From: an uncultured Ideonella sp.
GTDB lineage: Bacteria; Pseudomonadota; Gammaproteobacteria; Burkholderiales; Burkholderiaceae
DNA: 42,416 bases
Reading direction: 5' to 3'
NCBI GenBank assembly: GCA_946479475.1
Contig: CAMLGG010000011.1
Location: 1-42,416 of the forward strand
The translations under genes were made by a program, and so were the position numbers. The notes under the pieces were generated by a model that searched no databases, had not been told where the DNA came from, and saw only the letters and a program-made list of their open reading frames with translations. Below are positions 24,732 through 35,773 of this stretch, in pieces (position 1 is the first letter of the stretch; the number at the start of each line of letters is the position of its first letter).

Positions 24732-26096
24732 TCAGAAGGCGCCCGGGTCACCGGGGAAGACCACCGGCGACTCCTCGCCGTTCGCCGAAACGGCCGAAAC
24801 GCCGAAGAACCAGTCGTCGATGACCACGTTCTTCAGCGTGAGCTTCTGCGTCGTACCGGCGCCACCGGCCGCGACATCGCGCCAATGGCGCCACTGCGGG
24901 TCCGTCGTGCCGCGCCACCACACGCGGTAGCCCGCCGCGCCGGGCACCGGCTGCCAGGCGAGCGTGGTGTCCGGACTGACCGCGCCTTCGATCGTCACGC
25001 CCTTCGGCGGCGCTGGCGCGCGCGCCAGCGAGGCGAGGGTGACCACGTTCAGCCGGGTCACCTGGGCCAGGTAGTCGAAGTCCACGAACTCGATGGTGTC
25101 GCCGTAGCGAACGCCGTCTTCCGTGCGCAGGTCCTGATGCTGGTGGGTGTAGTCCTCGTGCGCCTCGGTCACGCGCACGGCAGGGAAGCCGAGTTCGAGG
25201 AAGGCCACCTGGTCGCCGCCGCGGCCGTAGCGGTCGGTGCGGTAGACCATCTCCACCTTGAAGTTGGTCAGGTGCTCGCCGGCCAGCCGGGCCATGTAGC
25301 GGGCCAGGTTGCGCGACGGCGAATCGAGCTCGCCGCCGTTGTAGCGCCGCCGGGCCGCCTGCGCCGGCGTCTCGGTCGCCTTGGTGCCCTCCGAGAACAC
25401 GCGCACGGTGGAGTTGTCGTGCACGCCGTCCTGGCCGTGGCTGTTGCCGACGATGTCGTTGTTGAGATCGGCCTCGACCTGCCAGCCTTGCGCCTTGGCG
25501 TACTCGGCCAGCACCTTGCCGCCGTACAGGCCCTGCTCCTCGCCCGAAAGCGCCGCATAGACGATGGTGGCGGCGAAGCGTTGCTTCGAGAGCACCCGCG
25601 CGGCCTCGAGGACCGCGGCCACGCCCGAGGCATCGTCGTTCGCGCCCGGGGCGTCGGCGGTGGCGTTCATCACGTCGGACACCCTCGAGTCCAGGTGGCC
25701 GGTGATCAGCACGACACGGCCGGGGTCGCTGGTGCCGCGCTGGACCGCGACGATGTCCATCACCTCGGTGGGCTGCGGGATGCGCTTGCCGGTGACCACC
25801 TGCGAGGGCGTCGCCACCTGCAGGCAGCCACCGCATTGCGAGGAGATCTCGCCGAAGCGGCGCTGCACCCAGCGCCTCGCGGCGCCTATGCCGCGCGTCT
25901 CGGACACCGTGTCAGACAGGGTGTGGCGCGTTCCGAAGCCGACGAGGGTTGTGATGCTGGTGCGCAGCTCGGCCGGGCTGACCGAGTCGGCCAGGCTGCG
26001 CAACGGGGCGCCGGCAGGCGCCGATTCGATTGCGCGGGCGTGCACCGGCAGCAGGCCCAGGCAGCCGGCGGCGAGGAGGCCAAGGGCGAATCGCAT
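24732..26096 (-). CDS. Exported M28-family zinc metallopeptidase
   Basis: 454 residues. Signal peptide 1-20 (MRFALGLLAAGCLGLLPVHA). The M28 dizinc site is complete: H134 and D136 (TGHLDS), bridging D154 or D155 (GANDDASG), catalytic E186-E187 (SGEEQGL), D214 (LNNDIVG) and a late His (EDYTHQHQ). The last 90 or so residues form a fibronectin-III-like domain (TLAWQPVPGAAGYRVWWRG). It should act as a secreted or periplasmic aminopeptidase. Two cysteines, C88 and C91 (QCGGC), may form a disulfide. AGGAG lies 8 bases before ATG 26096; longer frames upstream are not credible. Divergent from the cytochrome gene. Confidence 0.93.
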   Translation of the reverse strand: MRFALGLLAAGCLGLLPVHARAIESAPAGAPLRSLADSVSPAELRTSITTLVGFGTRHTLSDTVSETRGIGAARRWVQRRFGEISSQCGGCLQVATPSQVVTGKRIPQPTEVMDIVAVQRGTSDPGRVVLITGHLDSRVSDVMNATADAPGANDDASGVAAVLEAARVLSKQRFAATIVYAALSGEEQGLYGGKVLAEYAKAQGWQVEADLNNDIVGNSHGQDGVHDNSTVRVFSEGTKATETPAQAARRRYNGGELDSPSRNLARYMARLAGEHLTNFKVEMVYRTDRYGRGGDQVAFLELGFPAVRVTEAHEDYTHQHQDLRTEDGVRYGDTIEFVDFDYLAQVTRLNVVTLASLARAPAPPKGVTIEGAVSPDTTLAWQPVPGAAGYRVWWRGTTDPQWRHWRDVAAGGAGTTQKLTLKNVVIDDWFFGVSAVSANGEESPVVFPGDPGAF

Positions 26097-26237
26097 GCGG
26101 AAGACTCCTGCTTCGGGGCGAATGTGAAGGCCGAAGGAGTCTATGTCCTGCCTGGGATGCCGCCGGGCTGATTTCCCGCAAGCCGCCGGCGGCTCCTGTT
26201 TCCACAATGGCCCCATCGAGTCCGGACGGGATTGCCC

Positions 26238-26708
26238 ATGCGCCAGCTTCAAGCGGTCTTCCTTTCGTCGTCGGCCCTGCTGGCCGGCCTGGCGCTGTCC
26301 GCATGCGCCGTGGAGTGGCAGAACGCGCGGCCCGCGCAAGAGCTGGCGCGACAGGCGCGGCCGGAGGGTTCGGTGTACGCCGGCTGGCGGGTGTTCCAGG
26401 ACCGCTGCGCACGATGCCACGGCCCTGCCGCAACCGGCACGGCCGACGGCCCCGACCTCCTGCCGCGATTGCGCGAGATGGGGCAGCGTCGCTTCGTCGG
26501 GCTCGTGCTGCAGCGCTACGACTGGGCCACTGCGCCCGGCGTACCGCGGGAGGCCTGGATCGAACAGGCGCTGGCGGGCCGCGAGGGGCCGATGACGATG
26601 CCCGCCTGGCAAGGCGAACCACAGGTGCAGGCGCACATCGCTGACCTGTACGCGTACCTTTCGGCCCGATCGCAGGGCACGCAAGGGCCGGGGCGCCCTT
26701 CGCCCTGA
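26238..26708 (+). CDS. Lipoprotein c-type cytochrome
   Basis: 156 residues. The lipobox LALSAC places the lipidated cysteine at C23, so the mature protein is membrane-anchored on the periplasmic side. One heme site CARCH (C57, C60, H61) is seen, with a late Met ligand candidate (M119 or M121 in GPMTMPAW), as in monoheme class I cytochromes c. A TTG at 26232 is the alternative start, 2 codons upstream. No oxidase or dehydrogenase partner is adjacent, so its redox partner is unknown. The AlkB gene follows 65 bp downstream. Confidence 0.9.
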   Translation: MRQLQAVFLSSSALLAGLALSACAVEWQNARPAQELARQARPEGSVYAGWRVFQDRCARCHGPAATGTADGPDLLPRLREMGQRRFVGLVLQRYDWATAPGVPREAWIEQALAGREGPMTMPAWQGEPQVQAHIADLYAYLSARSQGTQGPGRPSP

Positions 26709-26773
26709 AGCTCCGGTCCTGTCGGCCGCTGGGGCGAGGGCCCGGGGCGGCATGCCTGTTGCTGCTTCAGGCC

Positions 26774-27382
26774 ATGGACCAGCTGGCCCTGTTCGATCAG
26801 CCCGGCCTCGCGCCCGGCAGCCTGCCCGAGGGCGCGGCCTACGAGCCCGGCTTCCTCGACGCCGACGAGGAGCAGAGCCTCGTCGAGCTCATCGGCACGC
26901 TGCCACTCGCGCAGGCGACCTACAAGTCCTACACCGCCCGGCGCCGAGTGATCAGCTTCGGCGGCTCCTTCGACTACGACGCCAATCGCCTGCGTCCCGG
27001 CGCGCCGCTGATCGAGGCGCTGCATCCCTTGCGCGAGCGCGTCGCCGCCTGGCTGGGCGTGGCGCCTGAGCAGCTCGCCCACGTGCTGGTGGCCGAGTAC
27101 GCGCCGGGCACGCCGCTGGGCTGGCATCGCGACGTGCCGGATTTCGAGGACGTCGCAGGCGTCTCGCTGGGGGCCGATGCCGTGCTGCGGTTCCGCCCCT
27201 GGCCGCCGACCTCGCCGAAGAAGGCAGACGTGCTGAAGCTCGTCGTGCAGCGGCGCTCGGTCTACGCCCTGCGCGGCCCGGCCCGATGGGCCTGGCAGCA
27301 CAGCGTGGCGCCGGTGGCGGAGCTTCGCTGGTCGATCACCTTCCGCACCCTGCGTGCGAAAGGCGGGCGGAGCCCTCGCTAG
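26774..27382 (+). CDS. alkB: AlkB-like 2-oxoglutarate/Fe(II) dioxygenase
   Basis: 202 residues. The iron triad H118, D120 (WHRD) and H176 (WQHSV) and the 2-oxoglutarate arginine motif RWSITFR (R185, R191) are all present, as is the substrate-loop region SYTARRRVISFGG. This matches the AlkB/ALKBH2-3-like family, which removes methyl groups from alkylated bases in DNA or RNA. No Ada protein is near, so the Ada link is untested. ATG 26774 is chosen over TTG 26759. Its TAG stop shares bases with the stop of the convergent acyl-CoA dehydrogenase gene. Confidence 0.9.
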   Translation: MDQLALFDQPGLAPGSLPEGAAYEPGFLDADEEQSLVELIGTLPLAQATYKSYTARRRVISFGGSFDYDANRLRPGAPLIEALHPLRERVAAWLGVAPEQLAHVLVAEYAPGTPLGWHRDVPDFEDVAGVSLGADAVLRFRPWPPTSPKKADVLKLVVQRRSVYALRGPARWAWQHSVAPVAELRWSITFRTLRAKGGRSPR

Positions 27383-28515
27383 ACCAGCGCGCCGGCCGTC
27401 TCCTGCATCCGCGCGCTCACTTCTCCGAGGTGATGCAGCGTGTCGCCGAACTGCATCTCGATCATCGTCAGCCGCTTGAAGTAGTGGCTGGCGATGTATT
27501 CGTCGGTGACGCCGATGCCGCCGTGAAGCTGGATGCACTGCTGGCCGACGAAGCGGGCGGAGTGGCCGATCTGCACCTTGGCCTGGGCGATGGCCTGGCG
27601 GCGGCGCGGCTCCGGATCCTGCAGTCGAAGGGTGGCGTAGTAGCTCATCGAGCGAGCCAGCTCCAGCTGCATCTTCACGTCCGCGATCCGGTGGCGCAGC
27701 GCCTGGAAGCTCGCGAGCGTCTGGCCGAACTGCTTGCGGGTGTTCATGTAGTCGACCGTGATGGCGACCAGCTTGTCCATCACGCCGACCGCCTCGGCGC
27801 AGAGCGCGGCGATGCCGGCGTCGATGCCGGCCTGCAGCGCGGCCAGGCCGTCTTCGGTGATCAGCGCGGCGGGCGCCTCGGCCAGCGTGAGCTCCGCGGC
27901 GCGCCCGCCGTCCTGGGTGGCGTAGCCGCGCACGGTGACCCCGGCCGCGCCGCGCTCGACGAGGAACAGCGCGATGCCGGTGTCGTCGTCATCCCCACCG
28001 CCGACGTTGGCCGGAACGATGAAGGCCCCGGCTTCGTCGCCGGCCGGGACCACGCTCTTGACGCCCGTCAGCCGGTACGAACCATCGGCCTGCGCCGCGG
28101 CGCGCGTCGAAACGCGGTCGAGGTGGTAGCGGGCCCCCCGCTCCTGGTGGGCCAGCACCACCAGCGCGGAGGCGTCAGCGATCTTTGGCAACCACTCGGC
28201 CTGCAGCGCCTCGGGTGCGGCCTTCAGCAGGGCCGGCGCCATCAGTGCGCCCTGCGCCAGCGGCGCGTTCACCAGGCCTCGGCCGAGTTCCTCCATCACC
28301 ACCATGGCCTCGACCGGGCCGAAGCCCATGCCGCCGTGCGCCTCGGGCACCGCCAGCGCCGTCAGGCCCAGCTCGGCGAGTTCGTTGTAGACGTCTCGCG
28401 TGGCGCCGCCGGCCTTGGCGATCTGATGGCGGCGCTCGAACGAGAAGCCCTTGTCGACCCAGCGGGCCACCGCGTCGCGCAGCGAGACCTGGTCGTCGGA
28501 GAAATCGAAATCCAT
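27379..28515 (-). CDS. Acyl-CoA dehydrogenase, small subunit of a heteromeric pair (PimD-like)
   Basis: 378 residues with the three-domain acyl-CoA dehydrogenase fold: helical 1 to about 115, a beta domain, then the helical bundle (NTRKQFGQTLASFQALRHRI, QLHGGIGVTDEYIASHY). In the position of the classical catalytic Glu (YEGT motif) it has MQFGDT, with no Glu. This is usual for one chain of two-chain dehydrogenases, such as pimeloyl-CoA dehydrogenase or the actinobacterial steroid FadE pairs. ATG 28515 follows the large-subunit stop by 2 bp, so the chains are translationally coupled. The substrate is inferred only by family resemblance. Confidence 0.9.
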   Translation of the reverse strand: MDFDFSDDQVSLRDAVARWVDKGFSFERRHQIAKAGGATRDVYNELAELGLTALAVPEAHGGMGFGPVEAMVVMEELGRGLVNAPLAQGALMAPALLKAAPEALQAEWLPKIADASALVVLAHQERGARYHLDRVSTRAAAQADGSYRLTGVKSVVPAGDEAGAFIVPANVGGGDDDDTGIALFLVERGAAGVTVRGYATQDGGRAAELTLAEAPAALITEDGLAALQAGIDAGIAALCAEAVGVMDKLVAITVDYMNTRKQFGQTLASFQALRHRIADVKMQLELARSMSYYATLRLQDPEPRRRQAIAQAKVQIGHSARFVGQQCIQLHGGIGVTDEYIASHYFKRLTMIEMQFGDTLHHLGEVSARMQETAGALV

Positions 28516-28517
28516 GG

Positions 28518-29720
28518 TCAGGACCCCAGCACGGTTTGGGAGACGATGTTGCGTTGCACCTCGTTGCTGCCGCCGTAGATCGTCGTCTTGCGGAAGTTGA
28601 AGAAGGTGCTCGCGAGCGGGGCGCAATGCGCCGCGCCGCCCGGCCAGGCGCCGCCCAGGGCCTGGTCGCCCTGCCAGCCGGCCTCCATCGCCTCGTGGAT
28701 GTAGGGCCAGGCGAAAGGCCCGGCAGCCTGCATCATCAGCTCGGTGTAGCGCTGCTGGATCTCGCTGCCGCGGATCTTGAGCAGTCCCGCGACATCCAGG
28801 CTGTGCTTGCCGCTGCGCTCGGCGCTGGCCACGCGCAGCACCATCATCTCCAGCGCGACGATGTCGACCTCCAGCAGCGCGATCTGGTCGCGAAAGCGCA
28901 GGTCGTCCCACACGCCTTCGGCCTTGGCGATGCGCTTGAGCCGCTCCAGCTCGCGCTTGGCGCGGTTCACGTCCGCGATGTTGGTGCGCTCGTGGGCCAG
29001 CAGGTGCTTGGCGTACGTCCAGCCCTTGTTCTCCTCGCCGACCAGGTTCCCGGCCGGCACCTCGACGTTGTCGAAGAAGACTTCGTTCACCTCGTGCTCG
29101 CCGTCGAGCATGATGATGGGCCGCACGGTGACGCCGGGCGACTTCATGTCGATCAGCAGGAAGCTGATGCCGGTCTGCGGCTTGCCCTCGGTCGAGGTGC
29201 GCACCAGGCAGAAGATCCACTCGCCGTACTGGCCGAGCGTCGTCCAGGTCTTCTGGCCGTTGACGATGTACTTGTCGCCCACCCGCTCGGCGCGGGTCTT
29301 GAGCGATGCGAGGTCGGAGCCCGAGCCCGGCTCGGAGTAGCCCTGGCTCCACCAGACCTCGCCCGACGCGATGCCGGGCAGGAAGCGCTTGTGCTGCTCG
29401 GGCGAGCCGAAGGTCATGATGACGGGGGCCACCATCACCGGCCCGAAGGGCACGATGCGGGGCGCTCCGGCCAGTGCGCACTCCTCTTCGAACAGGTGCT
29501 TCTGCACCGCGTTCCATCCAGGGCCGCCGAACTGCTTCGGCCATGCATAGCCGAGCCAGCCCCTGGCACCGAGGATCTTCGCCCAGCCTTGCAGGTCGTC
29601 ACGCGTGAGCCGCAGGGAGGCGAAGACCTTGCGGCTCGTCTCGGCCGGCAGGTTGGCGCGCACCCAGTCGCGCACCTCGTGGCGGAAGGCCTGCTCTTCC
29701 GCGGTCAGGTTCAGGTCCAT
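28518..29720 (-). CDS. Acyl-CoA dehydrogenase, large subunit of a heteromeric pair (PimC-like)
   Basis: 400 residues. Flavin and substrate blocks are clear: GYSEPGSGSDLASLKTRAER, NGQKTWTTLGQYGEW and HERTNIADV. The C-terminal segment IYGGSNEVQRNIV has Gly where the catalytic Glu of medium-chain enzymes sits (YEGT). It is upstream of and coupled to the small subunit. Family knowledge says such pairs form alpha2beta2 enzymes with half the usual number of FAD sites. The length (about 396 expected for PimC) fits. ATG 29720; the 83-bp gap upstream holds no other gene. A role in dicarboxylate or long/branched acyl-CoA breakdown is likely. Confidence 0.9.
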   Translation of the reverse strand: MDLNLTAEEQAFRHEVRDWVRANLPAETSRKVFASLRLTRDDLQGWAKILGARGWLGYAWPKQFGGPGWNAVQKHLFEEECALAGAPRIVPFGPVMVAPVIMTFGSPEQHKRFLPGIASGEVWWSQGYSEPGSGSDLASLKTRAERVGDKYIVNGQKTWTTLGQYGEWIFCLVRTSTEGKPQTGISFLLIDMKSPGVTVRPIIMLDGEHEVNEVFFDNVEVPAGNLVGEENKGWTYAKHLLAHERTNIADVNRAKRELERLKRIAKAEGVWDDLRFRDQIALLEVDIVALEMMVLRVASAERSGKHSLDVAGLLKIRGSEIQQRYTELMMQAAGPFAWPYIHEAMEAGWQGDQALGGAWPGGAAHCAPLASTFFNFRKTTIYGGSNEVQRNIVSQTVLGS

Positions 29721-29803
29721 GCGGGCTTGTCTCCGGTTGAAGACAGCACACTAGCACGACCGTGCTTTTTCGCCTTGTCGCCGGAGCGACAGGGCCCGCG
29801 AGG

Positions 29804-30289
29804 CTATTCGACCCGCTTGACGCGGGCCGTGCGGTTGGACTGCTCGAACTCGAGGTAGAAGGCCCCCAGCGCGCCGCGCCGCACGGTGACCTTCGGGTCC
29901 ATGAGGTTCATCACCGCGGTGGTGTCGTCGGTCACCTGCCAGACCTGCCCGTTGGCCAGCTTGATGCGCTCGCGCGGGCCCCAGCCCTCGAAGCGGCCGG
30001 GAATGTAGCTGCCGATCGAGGGCAGGGCGGCCTGGGTCGCCTGCGCGGCCTTGGCCTCGAAGCCGAAGCTCGCAGGATCGTGCGGCACCGCCGCCGGTGC
30101 AGCGGCCTTGGCCGTGGTTGCCGCGGAGCCGGGGGTAGGCAGCGGCAGGGCGTCGTAGCAGGCCAGGCGGCGTGCCGCATCGCTGATCGCGCGGCAGGCC
30201 TGCAGGCCGCCTTCCTCGGCCACCGCCGGGCCGCCGGCCAGTGCGCACAGGGCCAATGCGGAAAGCGCCAGGATTCGCTGGGGTGTCAT
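29804..30289 (-). CDS. Exported small protein with Cys/CYD motif
   Basis: 161 residues. Signal peptide about 1-25 (LALSALALCALAGGPAVA). Just after cleavage comes a C-X11-CYD motif (CRAISDAARRLACYDAL), a recurring N-terminal feature of many proteobacterial periplasmic proteins in which the two cysteines probably form a disulfide. An Ala/Pro linker follows, then a small beta-rich domain (KLANGQVWQVTDDTTAVMNL, VTVRRGALGAFYLEF). Function unknown. It lies 13 bp downstream of the retropepsin gene and probably shares its transcript. ATG 30289 is chosen since it begins the signal peptide; an upstream in-frame start adds a non-signal extension. Confidence 0.82.
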   Translation of the reverse strand: MTPQRILALSALALCALAGGPAVAEEGGLQACRAISDAARRLACYDALPLPTPGSAATTAKAAAPAAVPHDPASFGFEAKAAQATQAALPSIGSYIPGRFEGWGPRERIKLANGQVWQVTDDTTAVMNLMDPKVTVRRGALGAFYLEFEQSNRTARVKRVE

Positions 30290-30302
30290 CGGTCGAGGGG
30301 CC

Positions 30303-30971
30303 TCAGGGTTTCTTGTCCAGCCGCATCGTGTCACCTTCGCGCCGCATGTTGAAGCGCGAGAGGTAGTTGTTGCCGAGCAGGATGAAGGGCATGTCGGCCG
30401 CCACCACGCTGGCGGCGAGGTTGTACACCTCGACGTCGCCGATGCGCAGGGACGTCACGCCGACCTCGTACACCGGCACGGTGCCTCCGGCGGTGCTGGC
30501 CAGGCCGCGCCGGCCGCCGTCGTACTTCAGGCCCAGGCGCTGGGCATCGGCCACGCTCATCGAGATCATGGTCGCACCGGTGTCGACCATGAAGTTGGCG
30601 CTCTTGCCGTTGATCGTGCCGTTGGCCATGAAATGCCCGCCGGGGCCCACCGGCAGGACGATGCTGCCGCTGCCGCTGACGTCGGCGCTCCGCCCGGCCA
30701 GGCTGACCGGCGAGGCGCCCAGCCGCACGCTGACGGGCTTGCCCTCGATCAGCACCACCGCCTCGTCGGCCGCCAGCGAGCGCAGGGTGACGCCCTTGAC
30801 CGTGGCGCCGACGGCCACCGTCTGCATCCGGCCGTCGATCACCAGCAGGGCCTTGTTGGCCCCCAGGGTGCCGGAAAGCTGGACGTTCTGGGCCGAGGCG
30901 CCTGCGGCGGCACTGGCCAATGCCGCGGCCGCGAGGAGAGCGATGGCGCGACGGCCGCGGGAGGGGTGCAT
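30303..30971 (-). CDS. Retropepsin-like aspartic protease, exported or membrane-anchored (TIGR02281 type)
   Basis: 222 residues. Leader 1-27 (AIALLAAAALASAAAGASA). The middle resembles a short beta domain (LLVIDGRMQTVAVGATVKGV). The protease domain has a single DTGA active site at D130 (NFMVDTGATMISMS) and the family's late hydrophobic-Gly block PFILLGNNYLSRF. With one Asp motif per chain it should act as a homodimer, like retroviral proteases. Substrates are not known for most members. It lies 14 bp after yajQ on the same strand. The open frame extends far upstream through yajQ but only the part from 30971 is protein-like. Confidence 0.9.
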   Translation of the reverse strand: MHPSRGRRAIALLAAAALASAAAGASAQNVQLSGTLGANKALLVIDGRMQTVAVGATVKGVTLRSLAADEAVVLIEGKPVSVRLGASPVSLAGRSADVSGSGSIVLPVGPGGHFMANGTINGKSANFMVDTGATMISMSVADAQRLGLKYDGGRRGLASTAGGTVPVYEVGVTSLRIGDVEVYNLAASVVAADMPFILLGNNYLSRFNMRREGDTMRLDKKP

Positions 30972-30985
30972 CGAGGGTATTTCGG

Positions 30986-31486
30986 TCAGTCGCGGAAATT
31001 GTTGAACGACAGCGGGACTTCGGCGACTTCCTTGCGCAGCAGCGCCATCGCGGACTGCAGGTCGTCCTTCTTGGCCCCGGTGATGCGCACGGCATCGCCC
31101 TGGATGGCGGCCTGCACCTTGAGCTTGCTCTGCTTGACGAGCTGCTGGATCTTCTTGGCGGTGTCGCTGTCTATGCCGGCCTTGACCGGCACGACGAGCT
31201 TGAGCTTGTCGCCGCCGAGCTTCTCGGGCTTGCCGGTCAGGTCGAGGAAGCGCACGTCCACGTTGCGCTTGGAGAGCTTGGCCATCAGGACGTCCTTCAC
31301 CTGGCCGAGCTGGAAGTCGCTGTCGGCAAAGAGGGTGAGGGTCTTGTCCTTGCCCTTGTCGGCCAGCTCGATGCGGGCATCGGAGCCCTTGAAATCGAAG
31401 CGGGTGCCGATCTCCTTGTTGGACTGCTCGGTGGCGTTGCGCAACTCCACCAGGTTGGGTTCGAGGACGGTGTCGAAGCTGGGCAT
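30986..31486 (-). CDS. yajQ: YajQ family nucleotide-binding protein
   Basis: 166 residues, the normal YajQ length (about 160). It begins [20 protein letters not shown] and ends [16 protein letters not shown], both hallmarks of the family (DUF520). Two ferredoxin-like repeats are expected. Xanthomonas and Pseudomonas members bind cyclic di-GMP and influence gene expression; others bind GTP or tRNA. The gene is divergent from murB with only 47 bp between starts, and probably leads the transcript yajQ - retropepsin - CYD protein. Confidence 0.95.
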   Translation of the reverse strand: MPSFDTVLEPNLVELRNATEQSNKEIGTRFDFKGSDARIELADKGKDKTLTLFADSDFQLGQVKDVLMAKLSKRNVDVRFLDLTGKPEKLGGDKLKLVVPVKAGIDSDTAKKIQQLVKQSKLKVQAAIQGDAVRITGAKKDDLQSAMALLRKEVAEVPLSFNNFRD

Positions 31487-31533
31487 GGGTCTTGGGGTCG
31501 GCGCTTGCGGGAGGATCGGCCAAAATTCTAGCC

Positions 31534-32571
31534 ATGCAGGACCCCTCCGAGGCCATTGCCGTCGAGCACGACGCGCCCTTGCGCCAGCACAACACCTTCG
31601 GCTTGCCCGCCACCGCCCGCCGCCTGGTGCGCATCACGAATGAGGCCGACGTGCGGCGCGTGCTCGCGCATCCCCGGCTGGGCCGGGCGCCCAAGTTCGT
31701 GCTCGGCGGCGGCAGCAACGTCATCCTCACGCGCGACATGCCCGAGGTCGTGCTCAAGGTCGAGGTGCGCGGCATGCGCCTCGTGGCCGAGCGCGAGGAT
31801 GCCTGGATCATCGAGGCCGGCGCCGGCGAGCGCTGGCACGATGTCGTCGAATGGACGCTGGCGCAGGGCTGGCCGGGCCTGGAGAACATGGCCCTCATCC
31901 CCGGCACGGTGGGCGCGGCGCCGGTGCAGAACATCGGCGCCTACGGCCTGGAGCTGGCGGACCGCTTCGAGTCGCTGGACACGGTCGACCTCGTCACCGG
32001 GCGCACCGTGACGCTCGACAAGGGCCAGTGCAGGTTCGCCTACCGCGAGAGCCTGTTCAAGACCGCGCTGGCCGGCAAGAGCCTGATCACGCGCGTGCGC
32101 CTGCGCCTGCCCCGGCCCTGGATCCCGGTGCTGGGCTACCTCGACCTCGAGCGCAAGATGGCCGAGACCGGCAACACGCATCCGGACCCGCGCACCATCT
32201 TCGACTGGGTCTGCGCCATCCGGCGCGCCAAGCTGCCCGATCCGGCCGAGATCGGCAACGTGGGCAGCTTCTTCAAGAACCCGATGGTCAGCCCCGAGCA
32301 GTGCCGGGACATCATCACCCGCGACCCCCACGTGGTGCACTACCCGATGGCCGACGGCCAGTTCAAGCTCGCCGCCGGCTGGCTCATCGACGCCTGCGGC
32401 TGGAAGGGCAAGGCCATAGGCCACGCCGGCGTCTACGAGAAGCAGGCGCTGGTGCTCATCAACAAGGGCGGTGCGATCGGCTCGGAGGTGGTGACCCTGG
32501 CGCGGGCCATCCAGGAGAGCGTCTACGGGCGCTTCGGCATCCGGCTGGAGCCGGAGCCGGTGATTGTCTGA
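31534..32571 (+). CDS. murB: UDP-N-acetylenolpyruvoylglucosamine reductase (type I MurB)
   Basis: 345 residues, type I length. FAD blocks are [30 protein letters not shown] and YRESLFK. The active-site block [10 protein letters not shown] supplies the catalytic Ser, and the C-terminal LEPEPVIV supplies the Glu. It catalyses NADPH-dependent reduction giving UDP-MurNAc, the second committed step of peptidoglycan synthesis, in the cytosol. ATG 31534 is chosen as the family start (HNTFGLPA follows at about residue 20); the in-frame start at 31492 lies in the yajQ promoter region. The last codons and stop lie inside a large hairpin. Confidence 0.96.
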   Translation: MQDPSEAIAVEHDAPLRQHNTFGLPATARRLVRITNEADVRRVLAHPRLGRAPKFVLGGGSNVILTRDMPEVVLKVEVRGMRLVAEREDAWIIEAGAGERWHDVVEWTLAQGWPGLENMALIPGTVGAAPVQNIGAYGLELADRFESLDTVDLVTGRTVTLDKGQCRFAYRESLFKTALAGKSLITRVRLRLPRPWIPVLGYLDLERKMAETGNTHPDPRTIFDWVCAIRRAKLPDPAEIGNVGSFFKNPMVSPEQCRDIITRDPHVVHYPMADGQFKLAAGWLIDACGWKGKAIGHAGVYEKQALVLINKGGAIGSEVVTLARAIQESVYGRFGIRLEPEPVIV

Positions 32572-32600
32572 GAGTTGAAGACTCTCAGACGATCACCGGC
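32556..32600 (+). terminator. murB: 20-bp hairpin embracing the murB stop codon
   Basis: 32556-32575 and 32581-32600 are inverted repeats matching at 19 of 20 positions across a 5-base loop TGAAG. The one mismatch (T32565 opposite G32591) would be a G-U wobble in RNA, so the murB transcript ends in a fully paired 20-bp stem. The TGA (32569-32571) is inside the left arm. No T-run follows. It may terminate transcription or protect the 3' end. Confidence 0.6.
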
Positions 32601-32666
32601 GGCAGTCATGCAGCTCCCGCGGGCCCCCTCCGGGAAGGGGCTCCAGCGAGGGCGACGACACCTCCC

Positions 32667-32689
32667 AGCCCTCCTCCGGGAGGAGGGCT
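32667..32689. terminator. Strong GC hairpin between murB and the hybrid kinase
   Basis: AGCCCTCCT pairs perfectly with AGGAGGGCT around the loop CCGGG. A related weaker copy, CCCCT-CCGGGA-AGGGG, lies near 32625-32641; both are followed by CTCCAG. It separates convergent genes and could stop transcripts from either side, but has no T-run. Confidence 0.5.
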
Positions 32690-32741
32690 CCAGTCAGAGG
32701 GAGGGACGGGAACCGTTGTGCGCTGGTGTCGGGGCGGTCTG

Positions 32742-35083
<2,342 letters not shown>

Positions 35084-35087
<4 letters not shown>

Positions 35088-35614
35088 GGCTGGACGATCA
35101 GGCTGCGCAGCTGCCAGGCCGAGCGGGCGTAGTAGCGCTCGGAGTGCAGGCGCGCGTCGGCGTCGAAGGGATAGACGACGAACAGCGGGCCCTTGTCGCG
35201 CACTCGCATCGGCTCGCCGTTGAGCAGGCGGGCGAGCAGGACGTCGAACTGGCGGGTGTCCTCGACCGGGATCTCGCAGCGGTAGTTGTTCAGGGCGACG
35301 GCCACCAGCGTGGTGCCGCTGGCGCCGGCCTCTGCCAGCACGTCTCGCAGCAGGGGGCCGGTGAAGGTCTGCTCGCCCTGGTGCCAGGGCGTGTGGGTCA
35401 CGAGCCGGTGCTGCGGCAGGGCCGCCAGCATGTCCATGTCGAAATCGGCCTGGCGGCCCGCGTTGCTGCGCGTGATCTGGCCGGTGATGGACAGCACCAC
35501 CTTGTTCCGCGGCGCGGCCAACGGCCTGGCCGCCGGGACCTGCGCCGCCGAGCCCACCGCCCAGCCGGCGAGGCCGGCCAGGAACAGGCGGCGGTTCGGC
35601 AGGGCAACGGTCAT
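35084..35614 (-). CDS. Exported SUOX-fold (oxidoreductase molybdopterin-binding-like) protein
   Basis: 176 residues. A Tat-like leader ([18 protein letters not shown]) ends near residue 25-30. The rest follows the C-terminal half of the sulfite-oxidase molybdopterin fold: [54 protein letters not shown]. The usual conserved cofactor Cys region is not evident; the one Cys is in NNYRCEIP. It may be a ligand-binding relic rather than an enzyme. It is translationally coupled to a membrane kinase with a periplasmic sensor, suggesting it presents a signal to that kinase. This is inference from arrangement. Confidence 0.82.
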
Positions 35615-35773
35615 GGCGAGGCTGGCAAAGCCCTGATTTTAGGCGGCCCCGCTCCCGGCCGCGGAGGGCGCATGTCACGCCGGCGACAAGCGGCCCCCGG
35701 GTGGGTCCGGTAGCGTCGTCCCGGTCGCCGGGCTATACCGGCGCCATCGCCCGTCCACCATCCGCCCGCCGCC

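Noticed and set aside
27379..29544. A 721-codon frame covering both dehydrogenases
   Set aside because: The first half is a wrong-frame reading of the large subunit; the small subunit starts at 28515 right after the large-subunit stop.
30303..31934. A 543-codon frame running through yajQ into the retropepsin gene
   Set aside because: Only the part from 30971 is protein-like; the rest is a shadow of yajQ and antisense murB.
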